DNA of 64,000 nucleotides, from assembly GCA_947497945.1 (NCBI GenBank), contig CANMIP010000033.1, positions 1-64,000 of the forward strand, given 5' to 3'. Every line of letters begins with the position of its first letter. Position 1 is the first letter of the stretch. This DNA comes from an uncultured Tropicimonas sp. GTDB lineage: Bacteria; Pseudomonadota; Alphaproteobacteria; Rhodobacterales; Rhodobacteraceae. The notes under the pieces are model-generated. The model had not been told where the DNA came from, did no database searches, and saw nothing but the letters and a program-made list of their open reading frames with translations. A program made the translations under genes and the position numbers. Below, piece after piece: positions 24,121 through 33,031 of the stretch.

Positions 24121-24167
24121 GGGGTATGAATGCACAATATCGCCCCGATATCGTGCATTCATACCCC
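24121..24167. repeat. 22-bp stem hairpin between thsA-like and thsB-like genes
   Basis: Arms 24121-24142 (GGGGTATGAATGCACAATAT plus two bases) and 24146-24167 are inverted copies with one mismatch, separated by three bases. The stem overlaps the thsA-like stop codon and lies 50 bases before the thsB-like start. No T-tract follows on the minus strand, so it is not a classical terminator. Confidence 0.85.
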
Positions 24168-24991
24168 GTTGTTTAGCAGCTTTAGATCAAGCAGGTTGAC
24201 TTGGTCAATTTTATCTCTGTGAACGATGATCGATAGCTTGGCTGGGTATTTGAAACGCATTTCGCTAACCCTAAATGTCCAGAGCATGATCTTGAGAAGA
24301 TCCTCATCCTCGATATTTTTGTGCCCCTTTATACGAGTGATCCCGGAGCCGAATATCGGAGTCGAAACACTTCTTTGAGCATATACTCTATTGACGCCAT
24401 CCCAGAACTGAATGAGGAACTCCAAGTACTCTGGCATGGTTAATGTTGCACGATTTTTGCTATCAAATTTTGTCATCGCTGCCAGGAGGTAGTCATCATG
24501 AACAAAAATCGTTCCTAATCGGTATTTTGTCTTCTTTCCTGATGTTCGGGCATCATTTACGCCAACAATTTCTCCCTCGTCAAACTCATGACTTGCTATC
24601 TTGGAATCCAGAGATTCAACGGGAATTTGCAATCGTGAATTCAAGTAACGCCATTCAAAGACCGCTTACTTATCACCTTGTCATCAACCAAGGTGTCGAA
24701 ATACTCATTGAATGCGATAGCCTTAAACCCGGACTGCTGGAACAAGTCTCCGGATTTCACCGACACGCTGGTTCCGTCTATTTTTATTTCGACTTTTTTT
24801 AGCTGGTTTGATCGCCACCAAACTAAAAGGTAGATTCCCAACAAAACAACCGCGAATGCAATTAGTGAAGGCATCTTGTACTTGTCTGGAATATCCACAA
24901 ATAAAAGGGTCGTTGAAAGCGCCGCGCTTATCCCCGAGCTGAACTGAAGAAAAATTCCAAACACCCGTCGATCAAATAAACCAACCTTCAT
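24159..24991 (-). pseudogene. ThsA-like membrane/macro-domain effector, frameshifted
   Basis: Two adjoining frames make one protein. The first (24991 to 24641, 116 aa) has two TM segments (about 13-33 and 41-60, MPSLIAFAVVLLGIYLLVWW) and the start of a macro domain (VEIKIDGTSVSVKSGDLF, FDTLVDDKVISKRSLNG). The second continues the same domain from YLNSRLQIPVESLDSKI through YRLGTIFVHDDYLLAAM and STPIFGSGITRIKG to the stop near 24159. Adding one T to the short T run near 24646 (GTTAC to GTTTAC) would join them as ...RSLNG-V-YLNSRL... in a 277-aa protein. The 833-base span is one short of a multiple of three. Two TMs plus macro is the effector layout of type II Thoeris, where signal binding is thought to drive membrane damage. 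Either the gene is broken or the sequence has a one-base error. Confidence 0.72.
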
Positions 24992-25118
24992 TAGACTCAA
25001 GCCTTCGTAGCCATATGTTGGAGAAGTACTACCTATTGTGGCCTGTGTCAGGTTCCTTTCCGCCGCACCCGGCGCGTGGCTGTCTTGCCGCAAGGTAAGA
25101 CAGTTGGCCCTGTACAAG

Positions 25119-26915
25119 TCAGTTGAAGGCCAAGAGGTCTCTTGCATACACGAGTCCCTTGGCAACTCCGATTTTCATCGCCGGTGTTCTTCTCTCGGCC
25201 TTGGGCTTCCCACTGTCGGCCGCCTCCGGAAGCATGTAGTTATAGTAGAAACGCAAGATGGTAGCTGCTTTCTCGATCATCTCGGGATTATAGAAAGCGT
25301 TTACATACCAAGTGGTCTCGCCAGAAGTCGGTTTCGAGCCACGGTCAAACCCTTTGATGCGCCGGCGCGCCAAAGCAAAGTACTTGTCGACCGGTGCCAT
25401 GGAGGCGCGAGTCAATAGGATTGCCAAGTCGCCGAACGTGATGTTTCCACGATCGGTTAGTAGCCGGATGACCTTCTCGGGCTCCTCCTTTCGATGGTAG
25501 CGCCATATGAAGCCATTTGTAGCCAGATCTTCTCCACGATAACCAGTCGGACAAGCAATGTATTGAGACACCAGGCGAGCCGCTACAAGTGAAACAGTGT
25601 CGGAAGTTAGGTGGTAGGTATCCGCCGCAGTTTTCATCTGTCGTGCCAACTCGAGTTGATCTGCATTCCGGGCGATGTCCCCTTGCTCCACGAGCTTGTT
25701 TCGCTTGCGGTTTCCCAGTTCCTTTGTGAAGGAAATATCTGCGATATTGACTCTACCCTCTACTACGTCCCGCGGATAAATGGCCGCCGTGAGTTTGGCC
25801 AACCCCATGTCTCCGTCAAAACAGTGTAGGATCTGTCGATAGTGCGGCCCAATTTGATGTTTGACGAGCATCATGTGAGCCAATTGAAATATATCTCCAC
25901 GGATGCGGCTTCCCCGACCTGGTATGTCGAAAGTATTGCTGGACAGAAGTTTTTCTTGGGGCGTCAGATACGAAGAAATTCCGCGCACAAGGCTATCTTG
26001 GTATTCTTCGAAGCCCCAGGTTCGTCCGTGTTTCCGATAGGCTCTTGGGAGACTACCACATCCTGACGAGAGCATCGCTTGATCGACCTCAATCGGGTCA
26101 GTCTCGGAGTCAAAGTCCGTTGTCATGGCGACGACAAAGCCGCTATCGCGATCCACGGTAGCAACGTGCCGGATCGGCACATTCAGAATTCGATCTGCGT
26201 GGCGCCAGTTCGCGAGGATTGTCTGAACATCCGTTGCCAGGACACCGTTCCTGCCTGAAAAACAATTCTTCAGGCTTCGATCTTTATGTCCTGAGAAATC
26301 TCGGCACTGATCAGCCAAAAACTCTATTCTTCGATAGAGACGGTCCGCAGGAACACCCGTTGCCTCAACAATGCGTCTGAGAGGCATGTTGTTCACCAGC
26401 AGTTTCAGGATCATGGTTGTTTCTGTGCTTTCCCGATGGCGTCGCGATGGCGATCCTATCGAAAAAGTTCGTCTGCAAGCCTTACACTGATGCCTGCTGT
26501 CTCCCTTTGGAGTTTTGCCATGAGTCTTGTAAGAGGAAGGCGCAAGATGCATGGGAACTCGGTGGTTCATGCAGTTTGAGTTCGGACAATATTCCCGTTT
26601 TGTTCCCCTATGAAGCGAACGGAGGCGGGAGTACTCTTCTACCAGTGAGATGTTGTTTTTGAGCCGGTTGGTCTGCCCGCACTCGTCACATTCGAAGCTG
26701 CGGCTTTCACCTGATCCCTTAATGGCACCGTTCTTGAGTGCCGGGCTAATGGCATAGAGGATTGGCGGCGAAGCGAATGACTGGCAAAGCGGGTTGCGGC
26801 AAGCATTGACGGAGAATGCCCCAACCGAGCGAGGCAGACGCGCCGGGTCCATAGGCACTCTCGAAGAATTCTTCGAGAGTGAGGCGGCGATTTTCCTTAG
26901 ATCGTTTGGTGCCAT
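25119..26915 (-). CDS. zinc-ribbon DDE-type transposase (IS1-related appearance)
   Basis: The frame opens at 27038, but its first 41 codons run through the inverted repeat, so the ATG at 26915 (598 aa) or 26927 is preferred. The N-terminal third has two zinc ribbons: CRNPLC...CDEC and CPNSNC...CKACRRTFS. A HTH-like region follows (MPLRRIVEATGVPADRLYRR). A DDE-type core is suggested by NGVLATDVQTILANW (first Asp), LHCFDGDMGLAK (second Asp) and NPEMIEKAATILRFYYNYM (Glu, then the F-Y-x-N-Y end typical of transposases). It resembles large 'insertion element' proteins related to IS1; the exact IS family is not certain. It is the first gene behind the right inverted repeat and precedes the Thoeris-like pair by 127 bases. 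Confidence 0.68.
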   Translation of the reverse strand: MAPNDLRKIAASLSKNSSRVPMDPARLPRSVGAFSVNACRNPLCQSFASPPILYAISPALKNGAIKGSGESRSFECDECGQTNRLKNNISLVEEYSRLRSLHRGTKREYCPNSNCMNHRVPMHLAPSSYKTHGKTPKGDSRHQCKACRRTFSIGSPSRRHRESTETTMILKLLVNNMPLRRIVEATGVPADRLYRRIEFLADQCRDFSGHKDRSLKNCFSGRNGVLATDVQTILANWRHADRILNVPIRHVATVDRDSGFVVAMTTDFDSETDPIEVDQAMLSSGCGSLPRAYRKHGRTWGFEEYQDSLVRGISSYLTPQEKLLSSNTFDIPGRGSRIRGDIFQLAHMMLVKHQIGPHYRQILHCFDGDMGLAKLTAAIYPRDVVEGRVNIADISFTKELGNRKRNKLVEQGDIARNADQLELARQMKTAADTYHLTSDTVSLVAARLVSQYIACPTGYRGEDLATNGFIWRYHRKEEPEKVIRLLTDRGNITFGDLAILLTRASMAPVDKYFALARRRIKGFDRGSKPTSGETTWYVNAFYNPEMIEKAATILRFYYNYMLPEAADSGKPKAERRTPAMKIGVAKGLVYARDLLAFN

Positions 26916-26970
26916 TGTGCTTTGCATCAAGGCCCAAAGCGCCCGCACTGTCAATCCAGATCCGGCCTGA

Positions 26971-26995
26971 ACCACACGAACCAGAACGGCTGGGG
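26971..26995 (-). repeat. right inverted repeat of insert
   Basis: Reverse complement of 23216-23240, 25 of 25 bases; about 55 bases upstream of the transposase start. Confidence 0.8.
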
Positions 26996-27077
26996 GCAGC
27001 GCCCCCAATGACCGTACCGTTTTCCAGGCTGTAGGCACAGCGAATGCTGCGTCCTTGAGGCGAAAGGCTACAGGCGA

Positions 27078-27998
27078 TCAATCGCGGTCGAGAAGCTTGT
27101 CGACCTCCTCGCGGTTCGGTGCGGAGGCGGAGGCGCCGCGTTTGGTCGTGGAGAGCGCTCCGCAGGCCGCAGCGAAACGGACGGCTTGCCCAATGGGCCT
27201 GCCTTCCGCGAGTGCAGTGGCGAGGCCGCCATTGAAGCAGTCACCGGCGGCCACGGAGTCGATGCTGTCGACCTTGAAGGGGGCCACAAAGCCGTCCGTT
27301 TCGGAATCCTGGAAGTAGACTCCAGCGGCGCCAAGCTTGATGACCGCTGTCGCGACGCCCTGAGCCCGCAATCTGCCGGCGGCTTCGGCGGCTTCCGTCG
27401 GGTTGGTTGGCTTGAGCCCTGTCAGCAATTCGGTTTCCGTCTCGTTCGGCGTGATCACGTCGACTCGGGCGAGCACACCGGGGGCATAGCCTTCGCTCGG
27501 CGCCGGCGCGGGGTCGAGGATGACGCGGCCACCCGTCTGCCGTGTGTGGTCCGCCGCCATCAGGGCGGCTTGCAGCGGGATCTCCATTTGCAGGAGCAAT
27601 ATGTCGGCAGCGGCGAATGTCGCGGCGGCGCGATGCACGTCGGATCCGTTGATGGCCATGTTGGCCCCGCCGATCACGGTGATGCAGTTCTGCGCTTCGG
27701 CATCGACCCCGATCACGGCGATGCCGGTGTCGCTCTCCGGGTCCTCGAAGATGCCGGAAGTCGGGAGGCCGAGCGCCCGCAGTTCCCCAAGCGCCCTTGC
27801 GCCGAACTCGTCGCGTCCGATGCGGCCGACAAGGGTCGTTTCCGTGCCAAGACGAGTCGCGGCGACGGCCTGGTTGCAGCCCTTGCCGCCGAGCCCGAGC
27901 GCGTAGCGGTCGCCATGCAATGTCTCGCCGGGGCGGGGCAGGCGGGCGCCATAGGCGGTCAGGTCGATATTGATGCTTCCGAAGACGGCGATGGGCAT
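27078..27998 (-). CDS. rbsK: ribokinase
   Basis: 306 aa PfkB kinase. It starts MPIAVFGSINIDLTAYG with LPRPGETLHG and LGLGGKGCNQAVAATRLG (first signature); the second signature is DSVAAGDCFNGGLATAL, with the catalytic aspartate. The AAGD wording, instead of GAGD, is also found in E. coli RbsK. It phosphorylates ribose to ribose 5-phosphate in the cytoplasm. Last gene of the rbs operon, 15 bases after the LacI-family gene. It lies next to the right end of the Thoeris insert. Confidence 0.93.
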   Translation of the reverse strand: MPIAVFGSINIDLTAYGARLPRPGETLHGDRYALGLGGKGCNQAVAATRLGTETTLVGRIGRDEFGARALGELRALGLPTSGIFEDPESDTGIAVIGVDAEAQNCITVIGGANMAINGSDVHRAAATFAAADILLLQMEIPLQAALMAADHTRQTGGRVILDPAPAPSEGYAPGVLARVDVITPNETETELLTGLKPTNPTEAAEAAGRLRAQGVATAVIKLGAAGVYFQDSETDGFVAPFKVDSIDSVAAGDCFNGGLATALAEGRPIGQAVRFAAACGALSTTKRGASASAPNREEVDKLLDRD

Positions 27999-28013
27999 GG
28001 GCGGGTCCTTCTT

Positions 28014-29006
28014 CTAGCGCAGGGAGTCGCGGGCCACGAGTTCTGGCAACTTGCGGATCAGCGCGGGCAATTCCTCGCCGCGTTCGAGATGTCCGATCAG
28101 GATCTCGGCCGCTTCGAGACCGAGGCCGAAACCGGGCTGGCGGATCGTCGTGAGTGCGGGGAAAAGATAGGAGGCGATCTCAAGGTCGTCATAGCCGATG
28201 ACCGAGATGTCCTCGGGAATGCGCAAACCCCTCTCGATGATGGCGCGATAGGCACCCATCGCCATCAGGTCATTGAAGGCGAAGACGGCCGAGGGCGGCG
28301 CGGCGCGGTTCAGGAGTTCGACCATCGCCTCATAGCCGCCATGGGCAGAGAGATCGCCGGTGACGACCAGGTCTGGGTCGATCTCGAGCCCGGCTGCCGT
28401 CATGGCCTGTTCGAACCCTTCGAGCCGGTCATGGGAGCGGGGATGGTTGACGGGTCCGGTGAGGCAACCGATCCGGTCATGGCCCTTTTCAATAAGCGCT
28501 TGCCCGGCCAGCTTGCCGCCGAGGAGGGAATCGTCGCCTATGGCGCAAGCATTGGGCATCGGCTCGGAATCGAGCACGGCGCGGGGCAGGTTGCTGAGCC
28601 GGGCCAGTTCCTGCTGGAAATCGGGGTCGCGATTGGTGGTCATCACGACAAGCGCGTCGATGCGCTTCTGCATGAGTGTCTGAAGATAGGCGCGCTGGCG
28701 ACCGGGCTGGTCGCCGGCATTGCACAAAATCAGGCTGTAGCCGGCCCGATAGCAGCCCTCTTCGACGCCTGAGACGATCTCGGCAAAGAACGGGTTGGTC
28801 GAGGAGGTCACGAGCATACCCAGCGTGTGGGTGCGATTGGATTTGAGCGCACGGGCGAGGTAGCTTGGCTGGTAACCCAACTCTTCCACGGCCTTTTCGA
28901 CGGCTGCGCGGGTATCTGGGGCGACGAAGCGGGTCTTGTTGATCACGTGCGACACAGTCGAGACCGATACGCCGGCGGCTTGCGCCACATGTTTGATACT
29001 GACCAT
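28014..29006 (-). CDS. rbsR: LacI-family regulator (RbsR-like)
   Basis: 330 aa from ATG 29006. LacI HTH at 1-25 (IKHVAQAAGVSVSTVSHVIN), hinge helix (SYLARALKSNR) and a periplasmic-binding-protein-like sensor domain with LGMLVTSSTNPFFAEIVSGV and FNDLMAMGAYRAIIERGLR. It sits inside the ribose operon between rbsB and rbsK. It is expected to repress the operon via the palindrome at 33081-33098 and release on ribose. Confidence 0.88.
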   Translation of the reverse strand: MVSIKHVAQAAGVSVSTVSHVINKTRFVAPDTRAAVEKAVEELGYQPSYLARALKSNRTHTLGMLVTSSTNPFFAEIVSGVEEGCYRAGYSLILCNAGDQPGRQRAYLQTLMQKRIDALVVMTTNRDPDFQQELARLSNLPRAVLDSEPMPNACAIGDDSLLGGKLAGQALIEKGHDRIGCLTGPVNHPRSHDRLEGFEQAMTAAGLEIDPDLVVTGDLSAHGGYEAMVELLNRAAPPSAVFAFNDLMAMGAYRAIIERGLRIPEDISVIGYDDLEIASYLFPALTTIRQPGFGLGLEAAEILIGHLERGEELPALIRKLPELVARDSLR

Positions 29007-29076
29007 CACTGCCTCGCTTTCCGGGGGTAACCGGGGGCGGGCGAACCGCCCCACGGCCGTATCGTGGGTGGAGAGC

Positions 29077-29958
29077 TTACTTCTGGATCAACTGGAGCGG
29101 AACCGGGGTGTATTCCGGGACGGTCTCGCCCTTCAGGATCATGTCGGCGGCCTCGACGCCGAGCGCGCCGATCATCGCGGCCTGCTGGGCGACGGTGGCC
29201 AGCATCGAGCCGTCCTTGACGGCCGCAACGGCGTCATCGGTGCCGTCGAAGCCAACGACGACGATGTCGCGTTTGGCCGCTTCGATCGCCTTGATCGCTC
29301 CGAGCGCCATTTCGTCGTTATGGGCGAAGACGGCGTCGATCTCGGGCTGCGCCTGGAGGATGTTCTCCATCACGTTCAGGCCCTTGGTGCGGTCGAAATC
29401 GGCGGCCTGGGAGGCCACGACCTCGATGCCGGCGGATTCGGCGATCTTGCTGTTGAACCCGTCGCCGCGATCGCGCGCGGCCGAGGTGCCGGGCACGCCC
29501 TGAAGCTCGACAACCTTGCCGCTGCCGCCAAGGGTCGCGGCGATCAGATCGGCAGCGGCCATGCCGCCCTGGATATTGTCGGAAGCCACGTGGGAGATCA
29601 CGTCACCGCCCGAGGCGCCACGGTCGAGCGTCACGACCGGCACGTCCTTGCGGTTGGCGGCGCGGATGGCGGAGCGAACGGCGTCCGAATCCGTCGGGTT
29701 GATCATCAGCAGTTTCACGTCCTTGTTGAGGACGTCCTCGACGGCGGCCAGTTCCTTGGCCGGGTCGTTCTGGCTGTCGAGCACGAGCAGTTCATAGCCA
29801 AGCTCGCCGGCCTTCTCCTCGGCGCCCTCCTTGAGGGTGACGAAGAAGGGGTTGTTCAGCGTCGAGACGACGAGGGCCAGCGTGTCTGCGGCAAAGCTGG
29901 GTGCGGTGGTGCCAAGCAGCATTGCGGTGGCGGTGGCCAGTCCAAGAAGCTTTTTCAT
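29077..29958 (-). CDS. rbsB: ribose ABC transporter substrate-binding protein
   Basis: 293 aa from ATG 29958, with GGAG upstream and a signal peptide ([20 protein letters not shown]). The mature start [20 protein letters not shown] is the RbsB hallmark, followed by [25 protein letters not shown] (ribose-contact region) and [11 protein letters not shown]. It delivers ribose to RbsAC in the periplasm. It follows rbsC after 34 bases. Confidence 0.94.
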   Translation of the reverse strand: MKKLLGLATATAMLLGTTAPSFAADTLALVVSTLNNPFFVTLKEGAEEKAGELGYELLVLDSQNDPAKELAAVEDVLNKDVKLLMINPTDSDAVRSAIRAANRKDVPVVTLDRGASGGDVISHVASDNIQGGMAAADLIAATLGGSGKVVELQGVPGTSAARDRGDGFNSKIAESAGIEVVASQAADFDRTKGLNVMENILQAQPEIDAVFAHNDEMALGAIKAIEAAKRDIVVVGFDGTDDAVAAVKDGSMLATVAQQAAMIGALGVEAADMILKGETVPEYTPVPLQLIQK

Positions 29959-29992
29959 GACGGTTCTCCTCCAGGTTGGGTCATGTAGGGTC

Positions 29993-30940
29993 TTAGCGGG
30001 AAGATGCCTTGCTGCGGCCATCAGCGACCACGGCAAGCAGGATGACAGCGCCCTTGGCGATCTGCTGGTAGTAGGACGAGACATCCATGATGTTCAGCGC
30101 GTTGTTGAGCACGCCGATGATGAGGGCACCGATCAGGGTGCCGGTGATACGGCCGCGCCCGCCGGCGAGCGAGGTGCCGCCAAGCACGACAGCGGCGATG
30201 GCGTCCAGCTCATAGGCCATGCCGGCGGTGGGCTGGGCGGATTCGAGCCGCGCAGTCAGGATGATGCCGGCCAGCGCGGAGAGCGCGCCGGAGGTGGCGT
30301 AGACGATGAGCTTGACGCGGGCGACGTTGACGCCGGCCAGCCGCGCGACCTGTTCGTTGCCGCCAATGGCATAGACATAGCGGCCGAACTGGGTGTGGTT
30401 GAGCACGTACCAGCAGATCAGGAAGGCCAGGGCGGCGATGATGACCGGGACCGGGATTTCGGCCACGTAGCCGCCGCCGATCTCGTAGAAGCTGTTGGCG
30501 ACGTCGAAATCCCCGGTCGAGATCGGGCGGCCGTCCGTATAGACGAGCACGAGGCCGCGCACCATGGTCATGGCCACGAGCGTTGCTATGAAGGCCTGCA
30601 CGCCGAAAAAGGCGACGATTGTGCCGGAGGCCATGCCGAGCGCGGCGCCAATGGCGATGGTCGTCAGCAAGGCCACGATCAGCGGCGTGTCGACGGCGAT
30701 CATCGAGGCGCAGACCGCGCCGGCAAAGGCGAGAATGGAACCAACCGAGAGGTCGATCCCCGCCGTCAGGATGACGAAGGTCATGCCCATGGCGATGATC
30801 GCGTTGATCGAGGTCTGCCGCAGGATATTGAGCAGGTTGTCGACGGTCAGGAAGTTCGGCGAATAGAGCGAGACCGCGGCCATCAAGAGGATGAGGCCGA
30901 AGAGCGGGATGTTCTCGCGGATGAAACCCTTGGCGTTCAT
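29993..30940 (-). CDS. rbsC: ribose ABC transporter permease
   Basis: 315 aa from ATG 30940. Membrane protein of 8-10 TM segments with the BPD_transp_2 pattern: [40 protein letters not shown], and [20 protein letters not shown] (the ATPase-contact loop). Its start overlaps the stop of a 52-codon small ORF by four bases. Upstream in-frame starts lie out of the conserved region. Confidence 0.94.
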   Translation of the reverse strand: MNAKGFIRENIPLFGLILLMAAVSLYSPNFLTVDNLLNILRQTSINAIIAMGMTFVILTAGIDLSVGSILAFAGAVCASMIAVDTPLIVALLTTIAIGAALGMASGTIVAFFGVQAFIATLVAMTMVRGLVLVYTDGRPISTGDFDVANSFYEIGGGYVAEIPVPVIIAALAFLICWYVLNHTQFGRYVYAIGGNEQVARLAGVNVARVKLIVYATSGALSALAGIILTARLESAQPTAGMAYELDAIAAVVLGGTSLAGGRGRITGTLIGALIIGVLNNALNIMDVSSYYQQIAKGAVILLAVVADGRSKASSR

Positions 30941-31095
30941 TTTGTGCCTTCCTCCAGGAATTCGACCGGGGTGCATTGGGGGGAGTCGAGCCCGGTGGGC
31001 GCGTCGGAGCTGTCCGCACGCAGGGCTAGCGCCGCGATGAGCGCCAGCAGCGCCACCACGGGCAGGTTTTGCAGGGTGAAGAGCTGTTCCATCAT
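30937..31095 (-). CDS. 52-aa small membrane protein coupled between rbsA and rbsC
   Basis: A short frame fills the rbsA-rbsC junction exactly. Its ATG (31095) overlaps the rbsA TGA, and its TGA overlaps the rbsC ATG, each by four bases. The product begins MMEQLFTLQNLPVVALLALI, has one TM helix at about residues 11-26, and ends in a hydrophilic tail with one cysteine ([15 protein letters not shown]). An AGGAAGG-like site for rbsC lies in its last codons. The double coupling argues that it is translated and made in proportion to the transporter. It may be an accessory subunit of the permease. No known family is recognised. Confidence 0.72.
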   Translation of the reverse strand: MMEQLFTLQNLPVVALLALIAALALRADSSDAPTGLDSPQCTPVEFLEEGTK

Positions 31096-32597
31096 CCGAC
31101 CCGAGCCTCTTCCAGCCCGGCCACGGTGCAGCGCATGATCGCCTCCTGGTCGGCCTCATCGCGGGCAAAGCTGCCGGTCAGCAGCCCGTTCGACATCACG
31201 AGGATGCGGTCGGAAATACCCATCAGCTCCGGCATGTCCGAGGACAGCAGCAGGATGCAGAGCCCCTCGGCCTTCAGCTCGTTGATGAGCTGGTAGATCT
31301 CGCGCTTGGCGCCGACATCGACACCGCGGGTCGGCTCGTCAAGGATCAGGATGCGCGGCTGGGCGACCAGCGACTTTGCAATCGAGACCTTCTGCTGGTT
31401 GCCACCTGAGAGCTGGGAGATCACCGCGTCGATACCGTGGGTCTTGACCGAGAAGGCGTTGATATAGCGAGTGACTTCCGCCCGCTCAGCGCGCTTGTCG
31501 ATATGGCCCGTGGTGTTGGTGAAACGGAAGAGGCCGGAGAGCGAGAGGTTCTGACGCAGCCCATGCGCCTGGATCAGGCCTTCGAGCTTGCGGTCTTCGG
31601 TGACATAGCCGATCCCGGCCGAGACCCCGTCGCGCGGGCTGCGCAGTTGGGTCGGCTGGCCGTCGATCTCGATGCTGCCCGATTGCGCCGGGTTGGCGCC
31701 GTAGATCGCCTTGCCCAGCTCGGTGCGTCCGGCGCCGACAAGCCCGGCAAAGCCCACGACCTCGCCGGCGCGGGCCTCGAAGGACACATCGCGCACGCCC
31801 GGGGCGACGAGATGGTCCACCTTGAGCCGGATATCGGCCGGCTCGGCGGGCACATAGGGGTATTGGTCGGAAAGCTCGCGGCCGACCATGTGGCGGATGA
31901 GCCCGTCCTCGTCGATCTCGGAAACCGGGCCCTGGTGGACCATGTTGCCATCCCGTAGCACGGCGACGTCGTCGCACATGCGGAAGATCTCGCCGAGGCG
32001 GTGCGAGATGAAGACCAGCCCCTTGCCCTCGCCGCGCAGCTTCTCGACCACGTCGAAAAGGATCTGCGTCTCGATATCGGTGAGCGCGTCGGTCGGCTCG
32101 TCCATGATGATGATCTCGGCCTGCATCGACAGCGCGCGGGCGATCTCGACCATCTGCTGCTGGGCAATCGAGAGCTTGCCGGTCTCGGTCCAGGGATCGA
32201 TCTGCTGTTGCAGCGTGCCGAGCCAGTGGCGGGTCTCGCGCTCGATCTCGGACCAGCGGATGCGGCCCATCCGGTCCACCGGTTCGCGACCGAGGAAGAT
32301 GTTCTCGCCGACAGAAAGGGCCGGCAACAGGTTCAGTTCCTGGTGGATCATGGCAATCCCGGCATCCATCGACTGGCGCGCGGTGGTGAATTGCACCTCC
32401 TTGCCGCGCAGGCGCATCTCGCCGGCATCGCGGTGGTAGATCCCCGTGATGATCTTCATCAGGGTGGATTTGCCAGCGCCGTTCTCGCCGGCCAGCGCGA
32501 CGACACGGCCGGCCTGCACCGTGAAATCGACACCCCGCAGCACGCGTACCGTGCCGAAGGCCTTGTCCACCCCTTCAAGTTCCAGAAGCGCTGTCAT
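31092..32597 (-). CDS. rbsA: ribose ABC transporter ATP-binding protein
   Basis: 501 aa from ATG 32597 (GGGAGA upstream). Two ABC domains in tandem. The first has Walker A GENGAGKST, a signature-like LSIAQQQMVEIARAL and Walker B IIIMDEPTDALT. The second has a degenerate P-loop (GLVGAGRTELGK), LSGGNQQKVSIAKSL and ILILDEPTRGVDVGAK. This asymmetry is standard for sugar-importing RbsA/MglA proteins. It energises ribose import with RbsC. It begins 14 bases after rbsD. Confidence 0.95.
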   Translation of the reverse strand: MTALLELEGVDKAFGTVRVLRGVDFTVQAGRVVALAGENGAGKSTLMKIITGIYHRDAGEMRLRGKEVQFTTARQSMDAGIAMIHQELNLLPALSVGENIFLGREPVDRMGRIRWSEIERETRHWLGTLQQQIDPWTETGKLSIAQQQMVEIARALSMQAEIIIMDEPTDALTDIETQILFDVVEKLRGEGKGLVFISHRLGEIFRMCDDVAVLRDGNMVHQGPVSEIDEDGLIRHMVGRELSDQYPYVPAEPADIRLKVDHLVAPGVRDVSFEARAGEVVGFAGLVGAGRTELGKAIYGANPAQSGSIEIDGQPTQLRSPRDGVSAGIGYVTEDRKLEGLIQAHGLRQNLSLSGLFRFTNTTGHIDKRAERAEVTRYINAFSVKTHGIDAVISQLSGGNQQKVSIAKSLVAQPRILILDEPTRGVDVGAKREIYQLINELKAEGLCILLLSSDMPELMGISDRILVMSNGLLTGSFARDEADQEAIMRCTVAGLEEARVG

Positions 32598-32611
32598 TGC
32601 TGTCTCCCGCC

Positions 32612-33031
32612 TCAGAAGGGCACACCGGAATAGAGGATCACATTGGCAAAAGGTGTGAACTCGCCCGTGCGCACGACGGCCTTGCAACCGTTCGTCAGGC
32701 GCTTGAAGGCCTCATGCGAAACATGCCCGACCTGGATCGGTTTGCCTTGCGCGCCCGCCAGCGTGTCGATCTGTTCCAGAACGGCCGCGTGATAGTCCGG
32801 CTGTTGGTCCCGCAGCTCTTCGGCCAGCACGGCGCGCTCGATGAAAAGCTCGGTGCCGACCGCGGGCAGCACTTCCAGGAAGGCCGGGGAGCCGGCGCGC
32901 AGGGCGAGGTCGATCCGTTCGACCGGGCCCGGAATCGGCAATCCGGCATCGCCGATGCACAGCGAGTCGGTATGTCCCATTTGCGCGCAAACACGGGCAA
33001 TCGGTGCGTTCAGAAGGGAAGCCTTGCGCAT
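32612..33031 (-). CDS. rbsD: D-ribose pyranase
   Basis: 139 aa from ATG 33031; a start 5 codons upstream is possible. RbsD pattern: NAPIARVCAQMGHTDSLCIG with the active-site histidine, DAGLPIPGPVERIDLAL, and a C-terminal RTGEFTPFANVILYSGVPF. It interconverts beta-pyranose and beta-furanose forms of ribose for ribokinase. First gene of the operon; a LacI-type operator lies 50 bases upstream. Confidence 0.95.
   Translation of the reverse strand: MRKASLLNAPIARVCAQMGHTDSLCIGDAGLPIPGPVERIDLALRAGSPAFLEVLPAVGTELFIERAVLAEELRDQQPDYHAAVLEQIDTLAGAQGKPIQVGHVSHEAFKRLTNGCKAVVRTGEFTPFANVILYSGVPF

Larger units (their letters stand above)
23203..27008. mobile_element. transposon-like insert carrying a Thoeris-like system
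   Basis: The insert is delimited by 25-bp perfect inverted repeats (23216-23240 and 26971-26995). Weaker similarity extends outward to about 38 positions on each side, so both ends read TTGGGGGC outermost. Inside, all on the minus strand, are a zinc-ribbon DDE-type transposase gene whose start is about 55 bases from the right repeat, then thsA-like and thsB-like genes. The interior is visibly more AT-rich than the flanks. No target-site duplication is seen. An alternative is that the repeats are two copies of a host intergenic repeat that happen to flank a defence locus. Confidence 0.5.

Noticed and set aside
27078-27998. AAGD instead of GAGD in the ribokinase signature
   Set aside because: E. 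coli RbsK has the same wording, so it is not a lesion.
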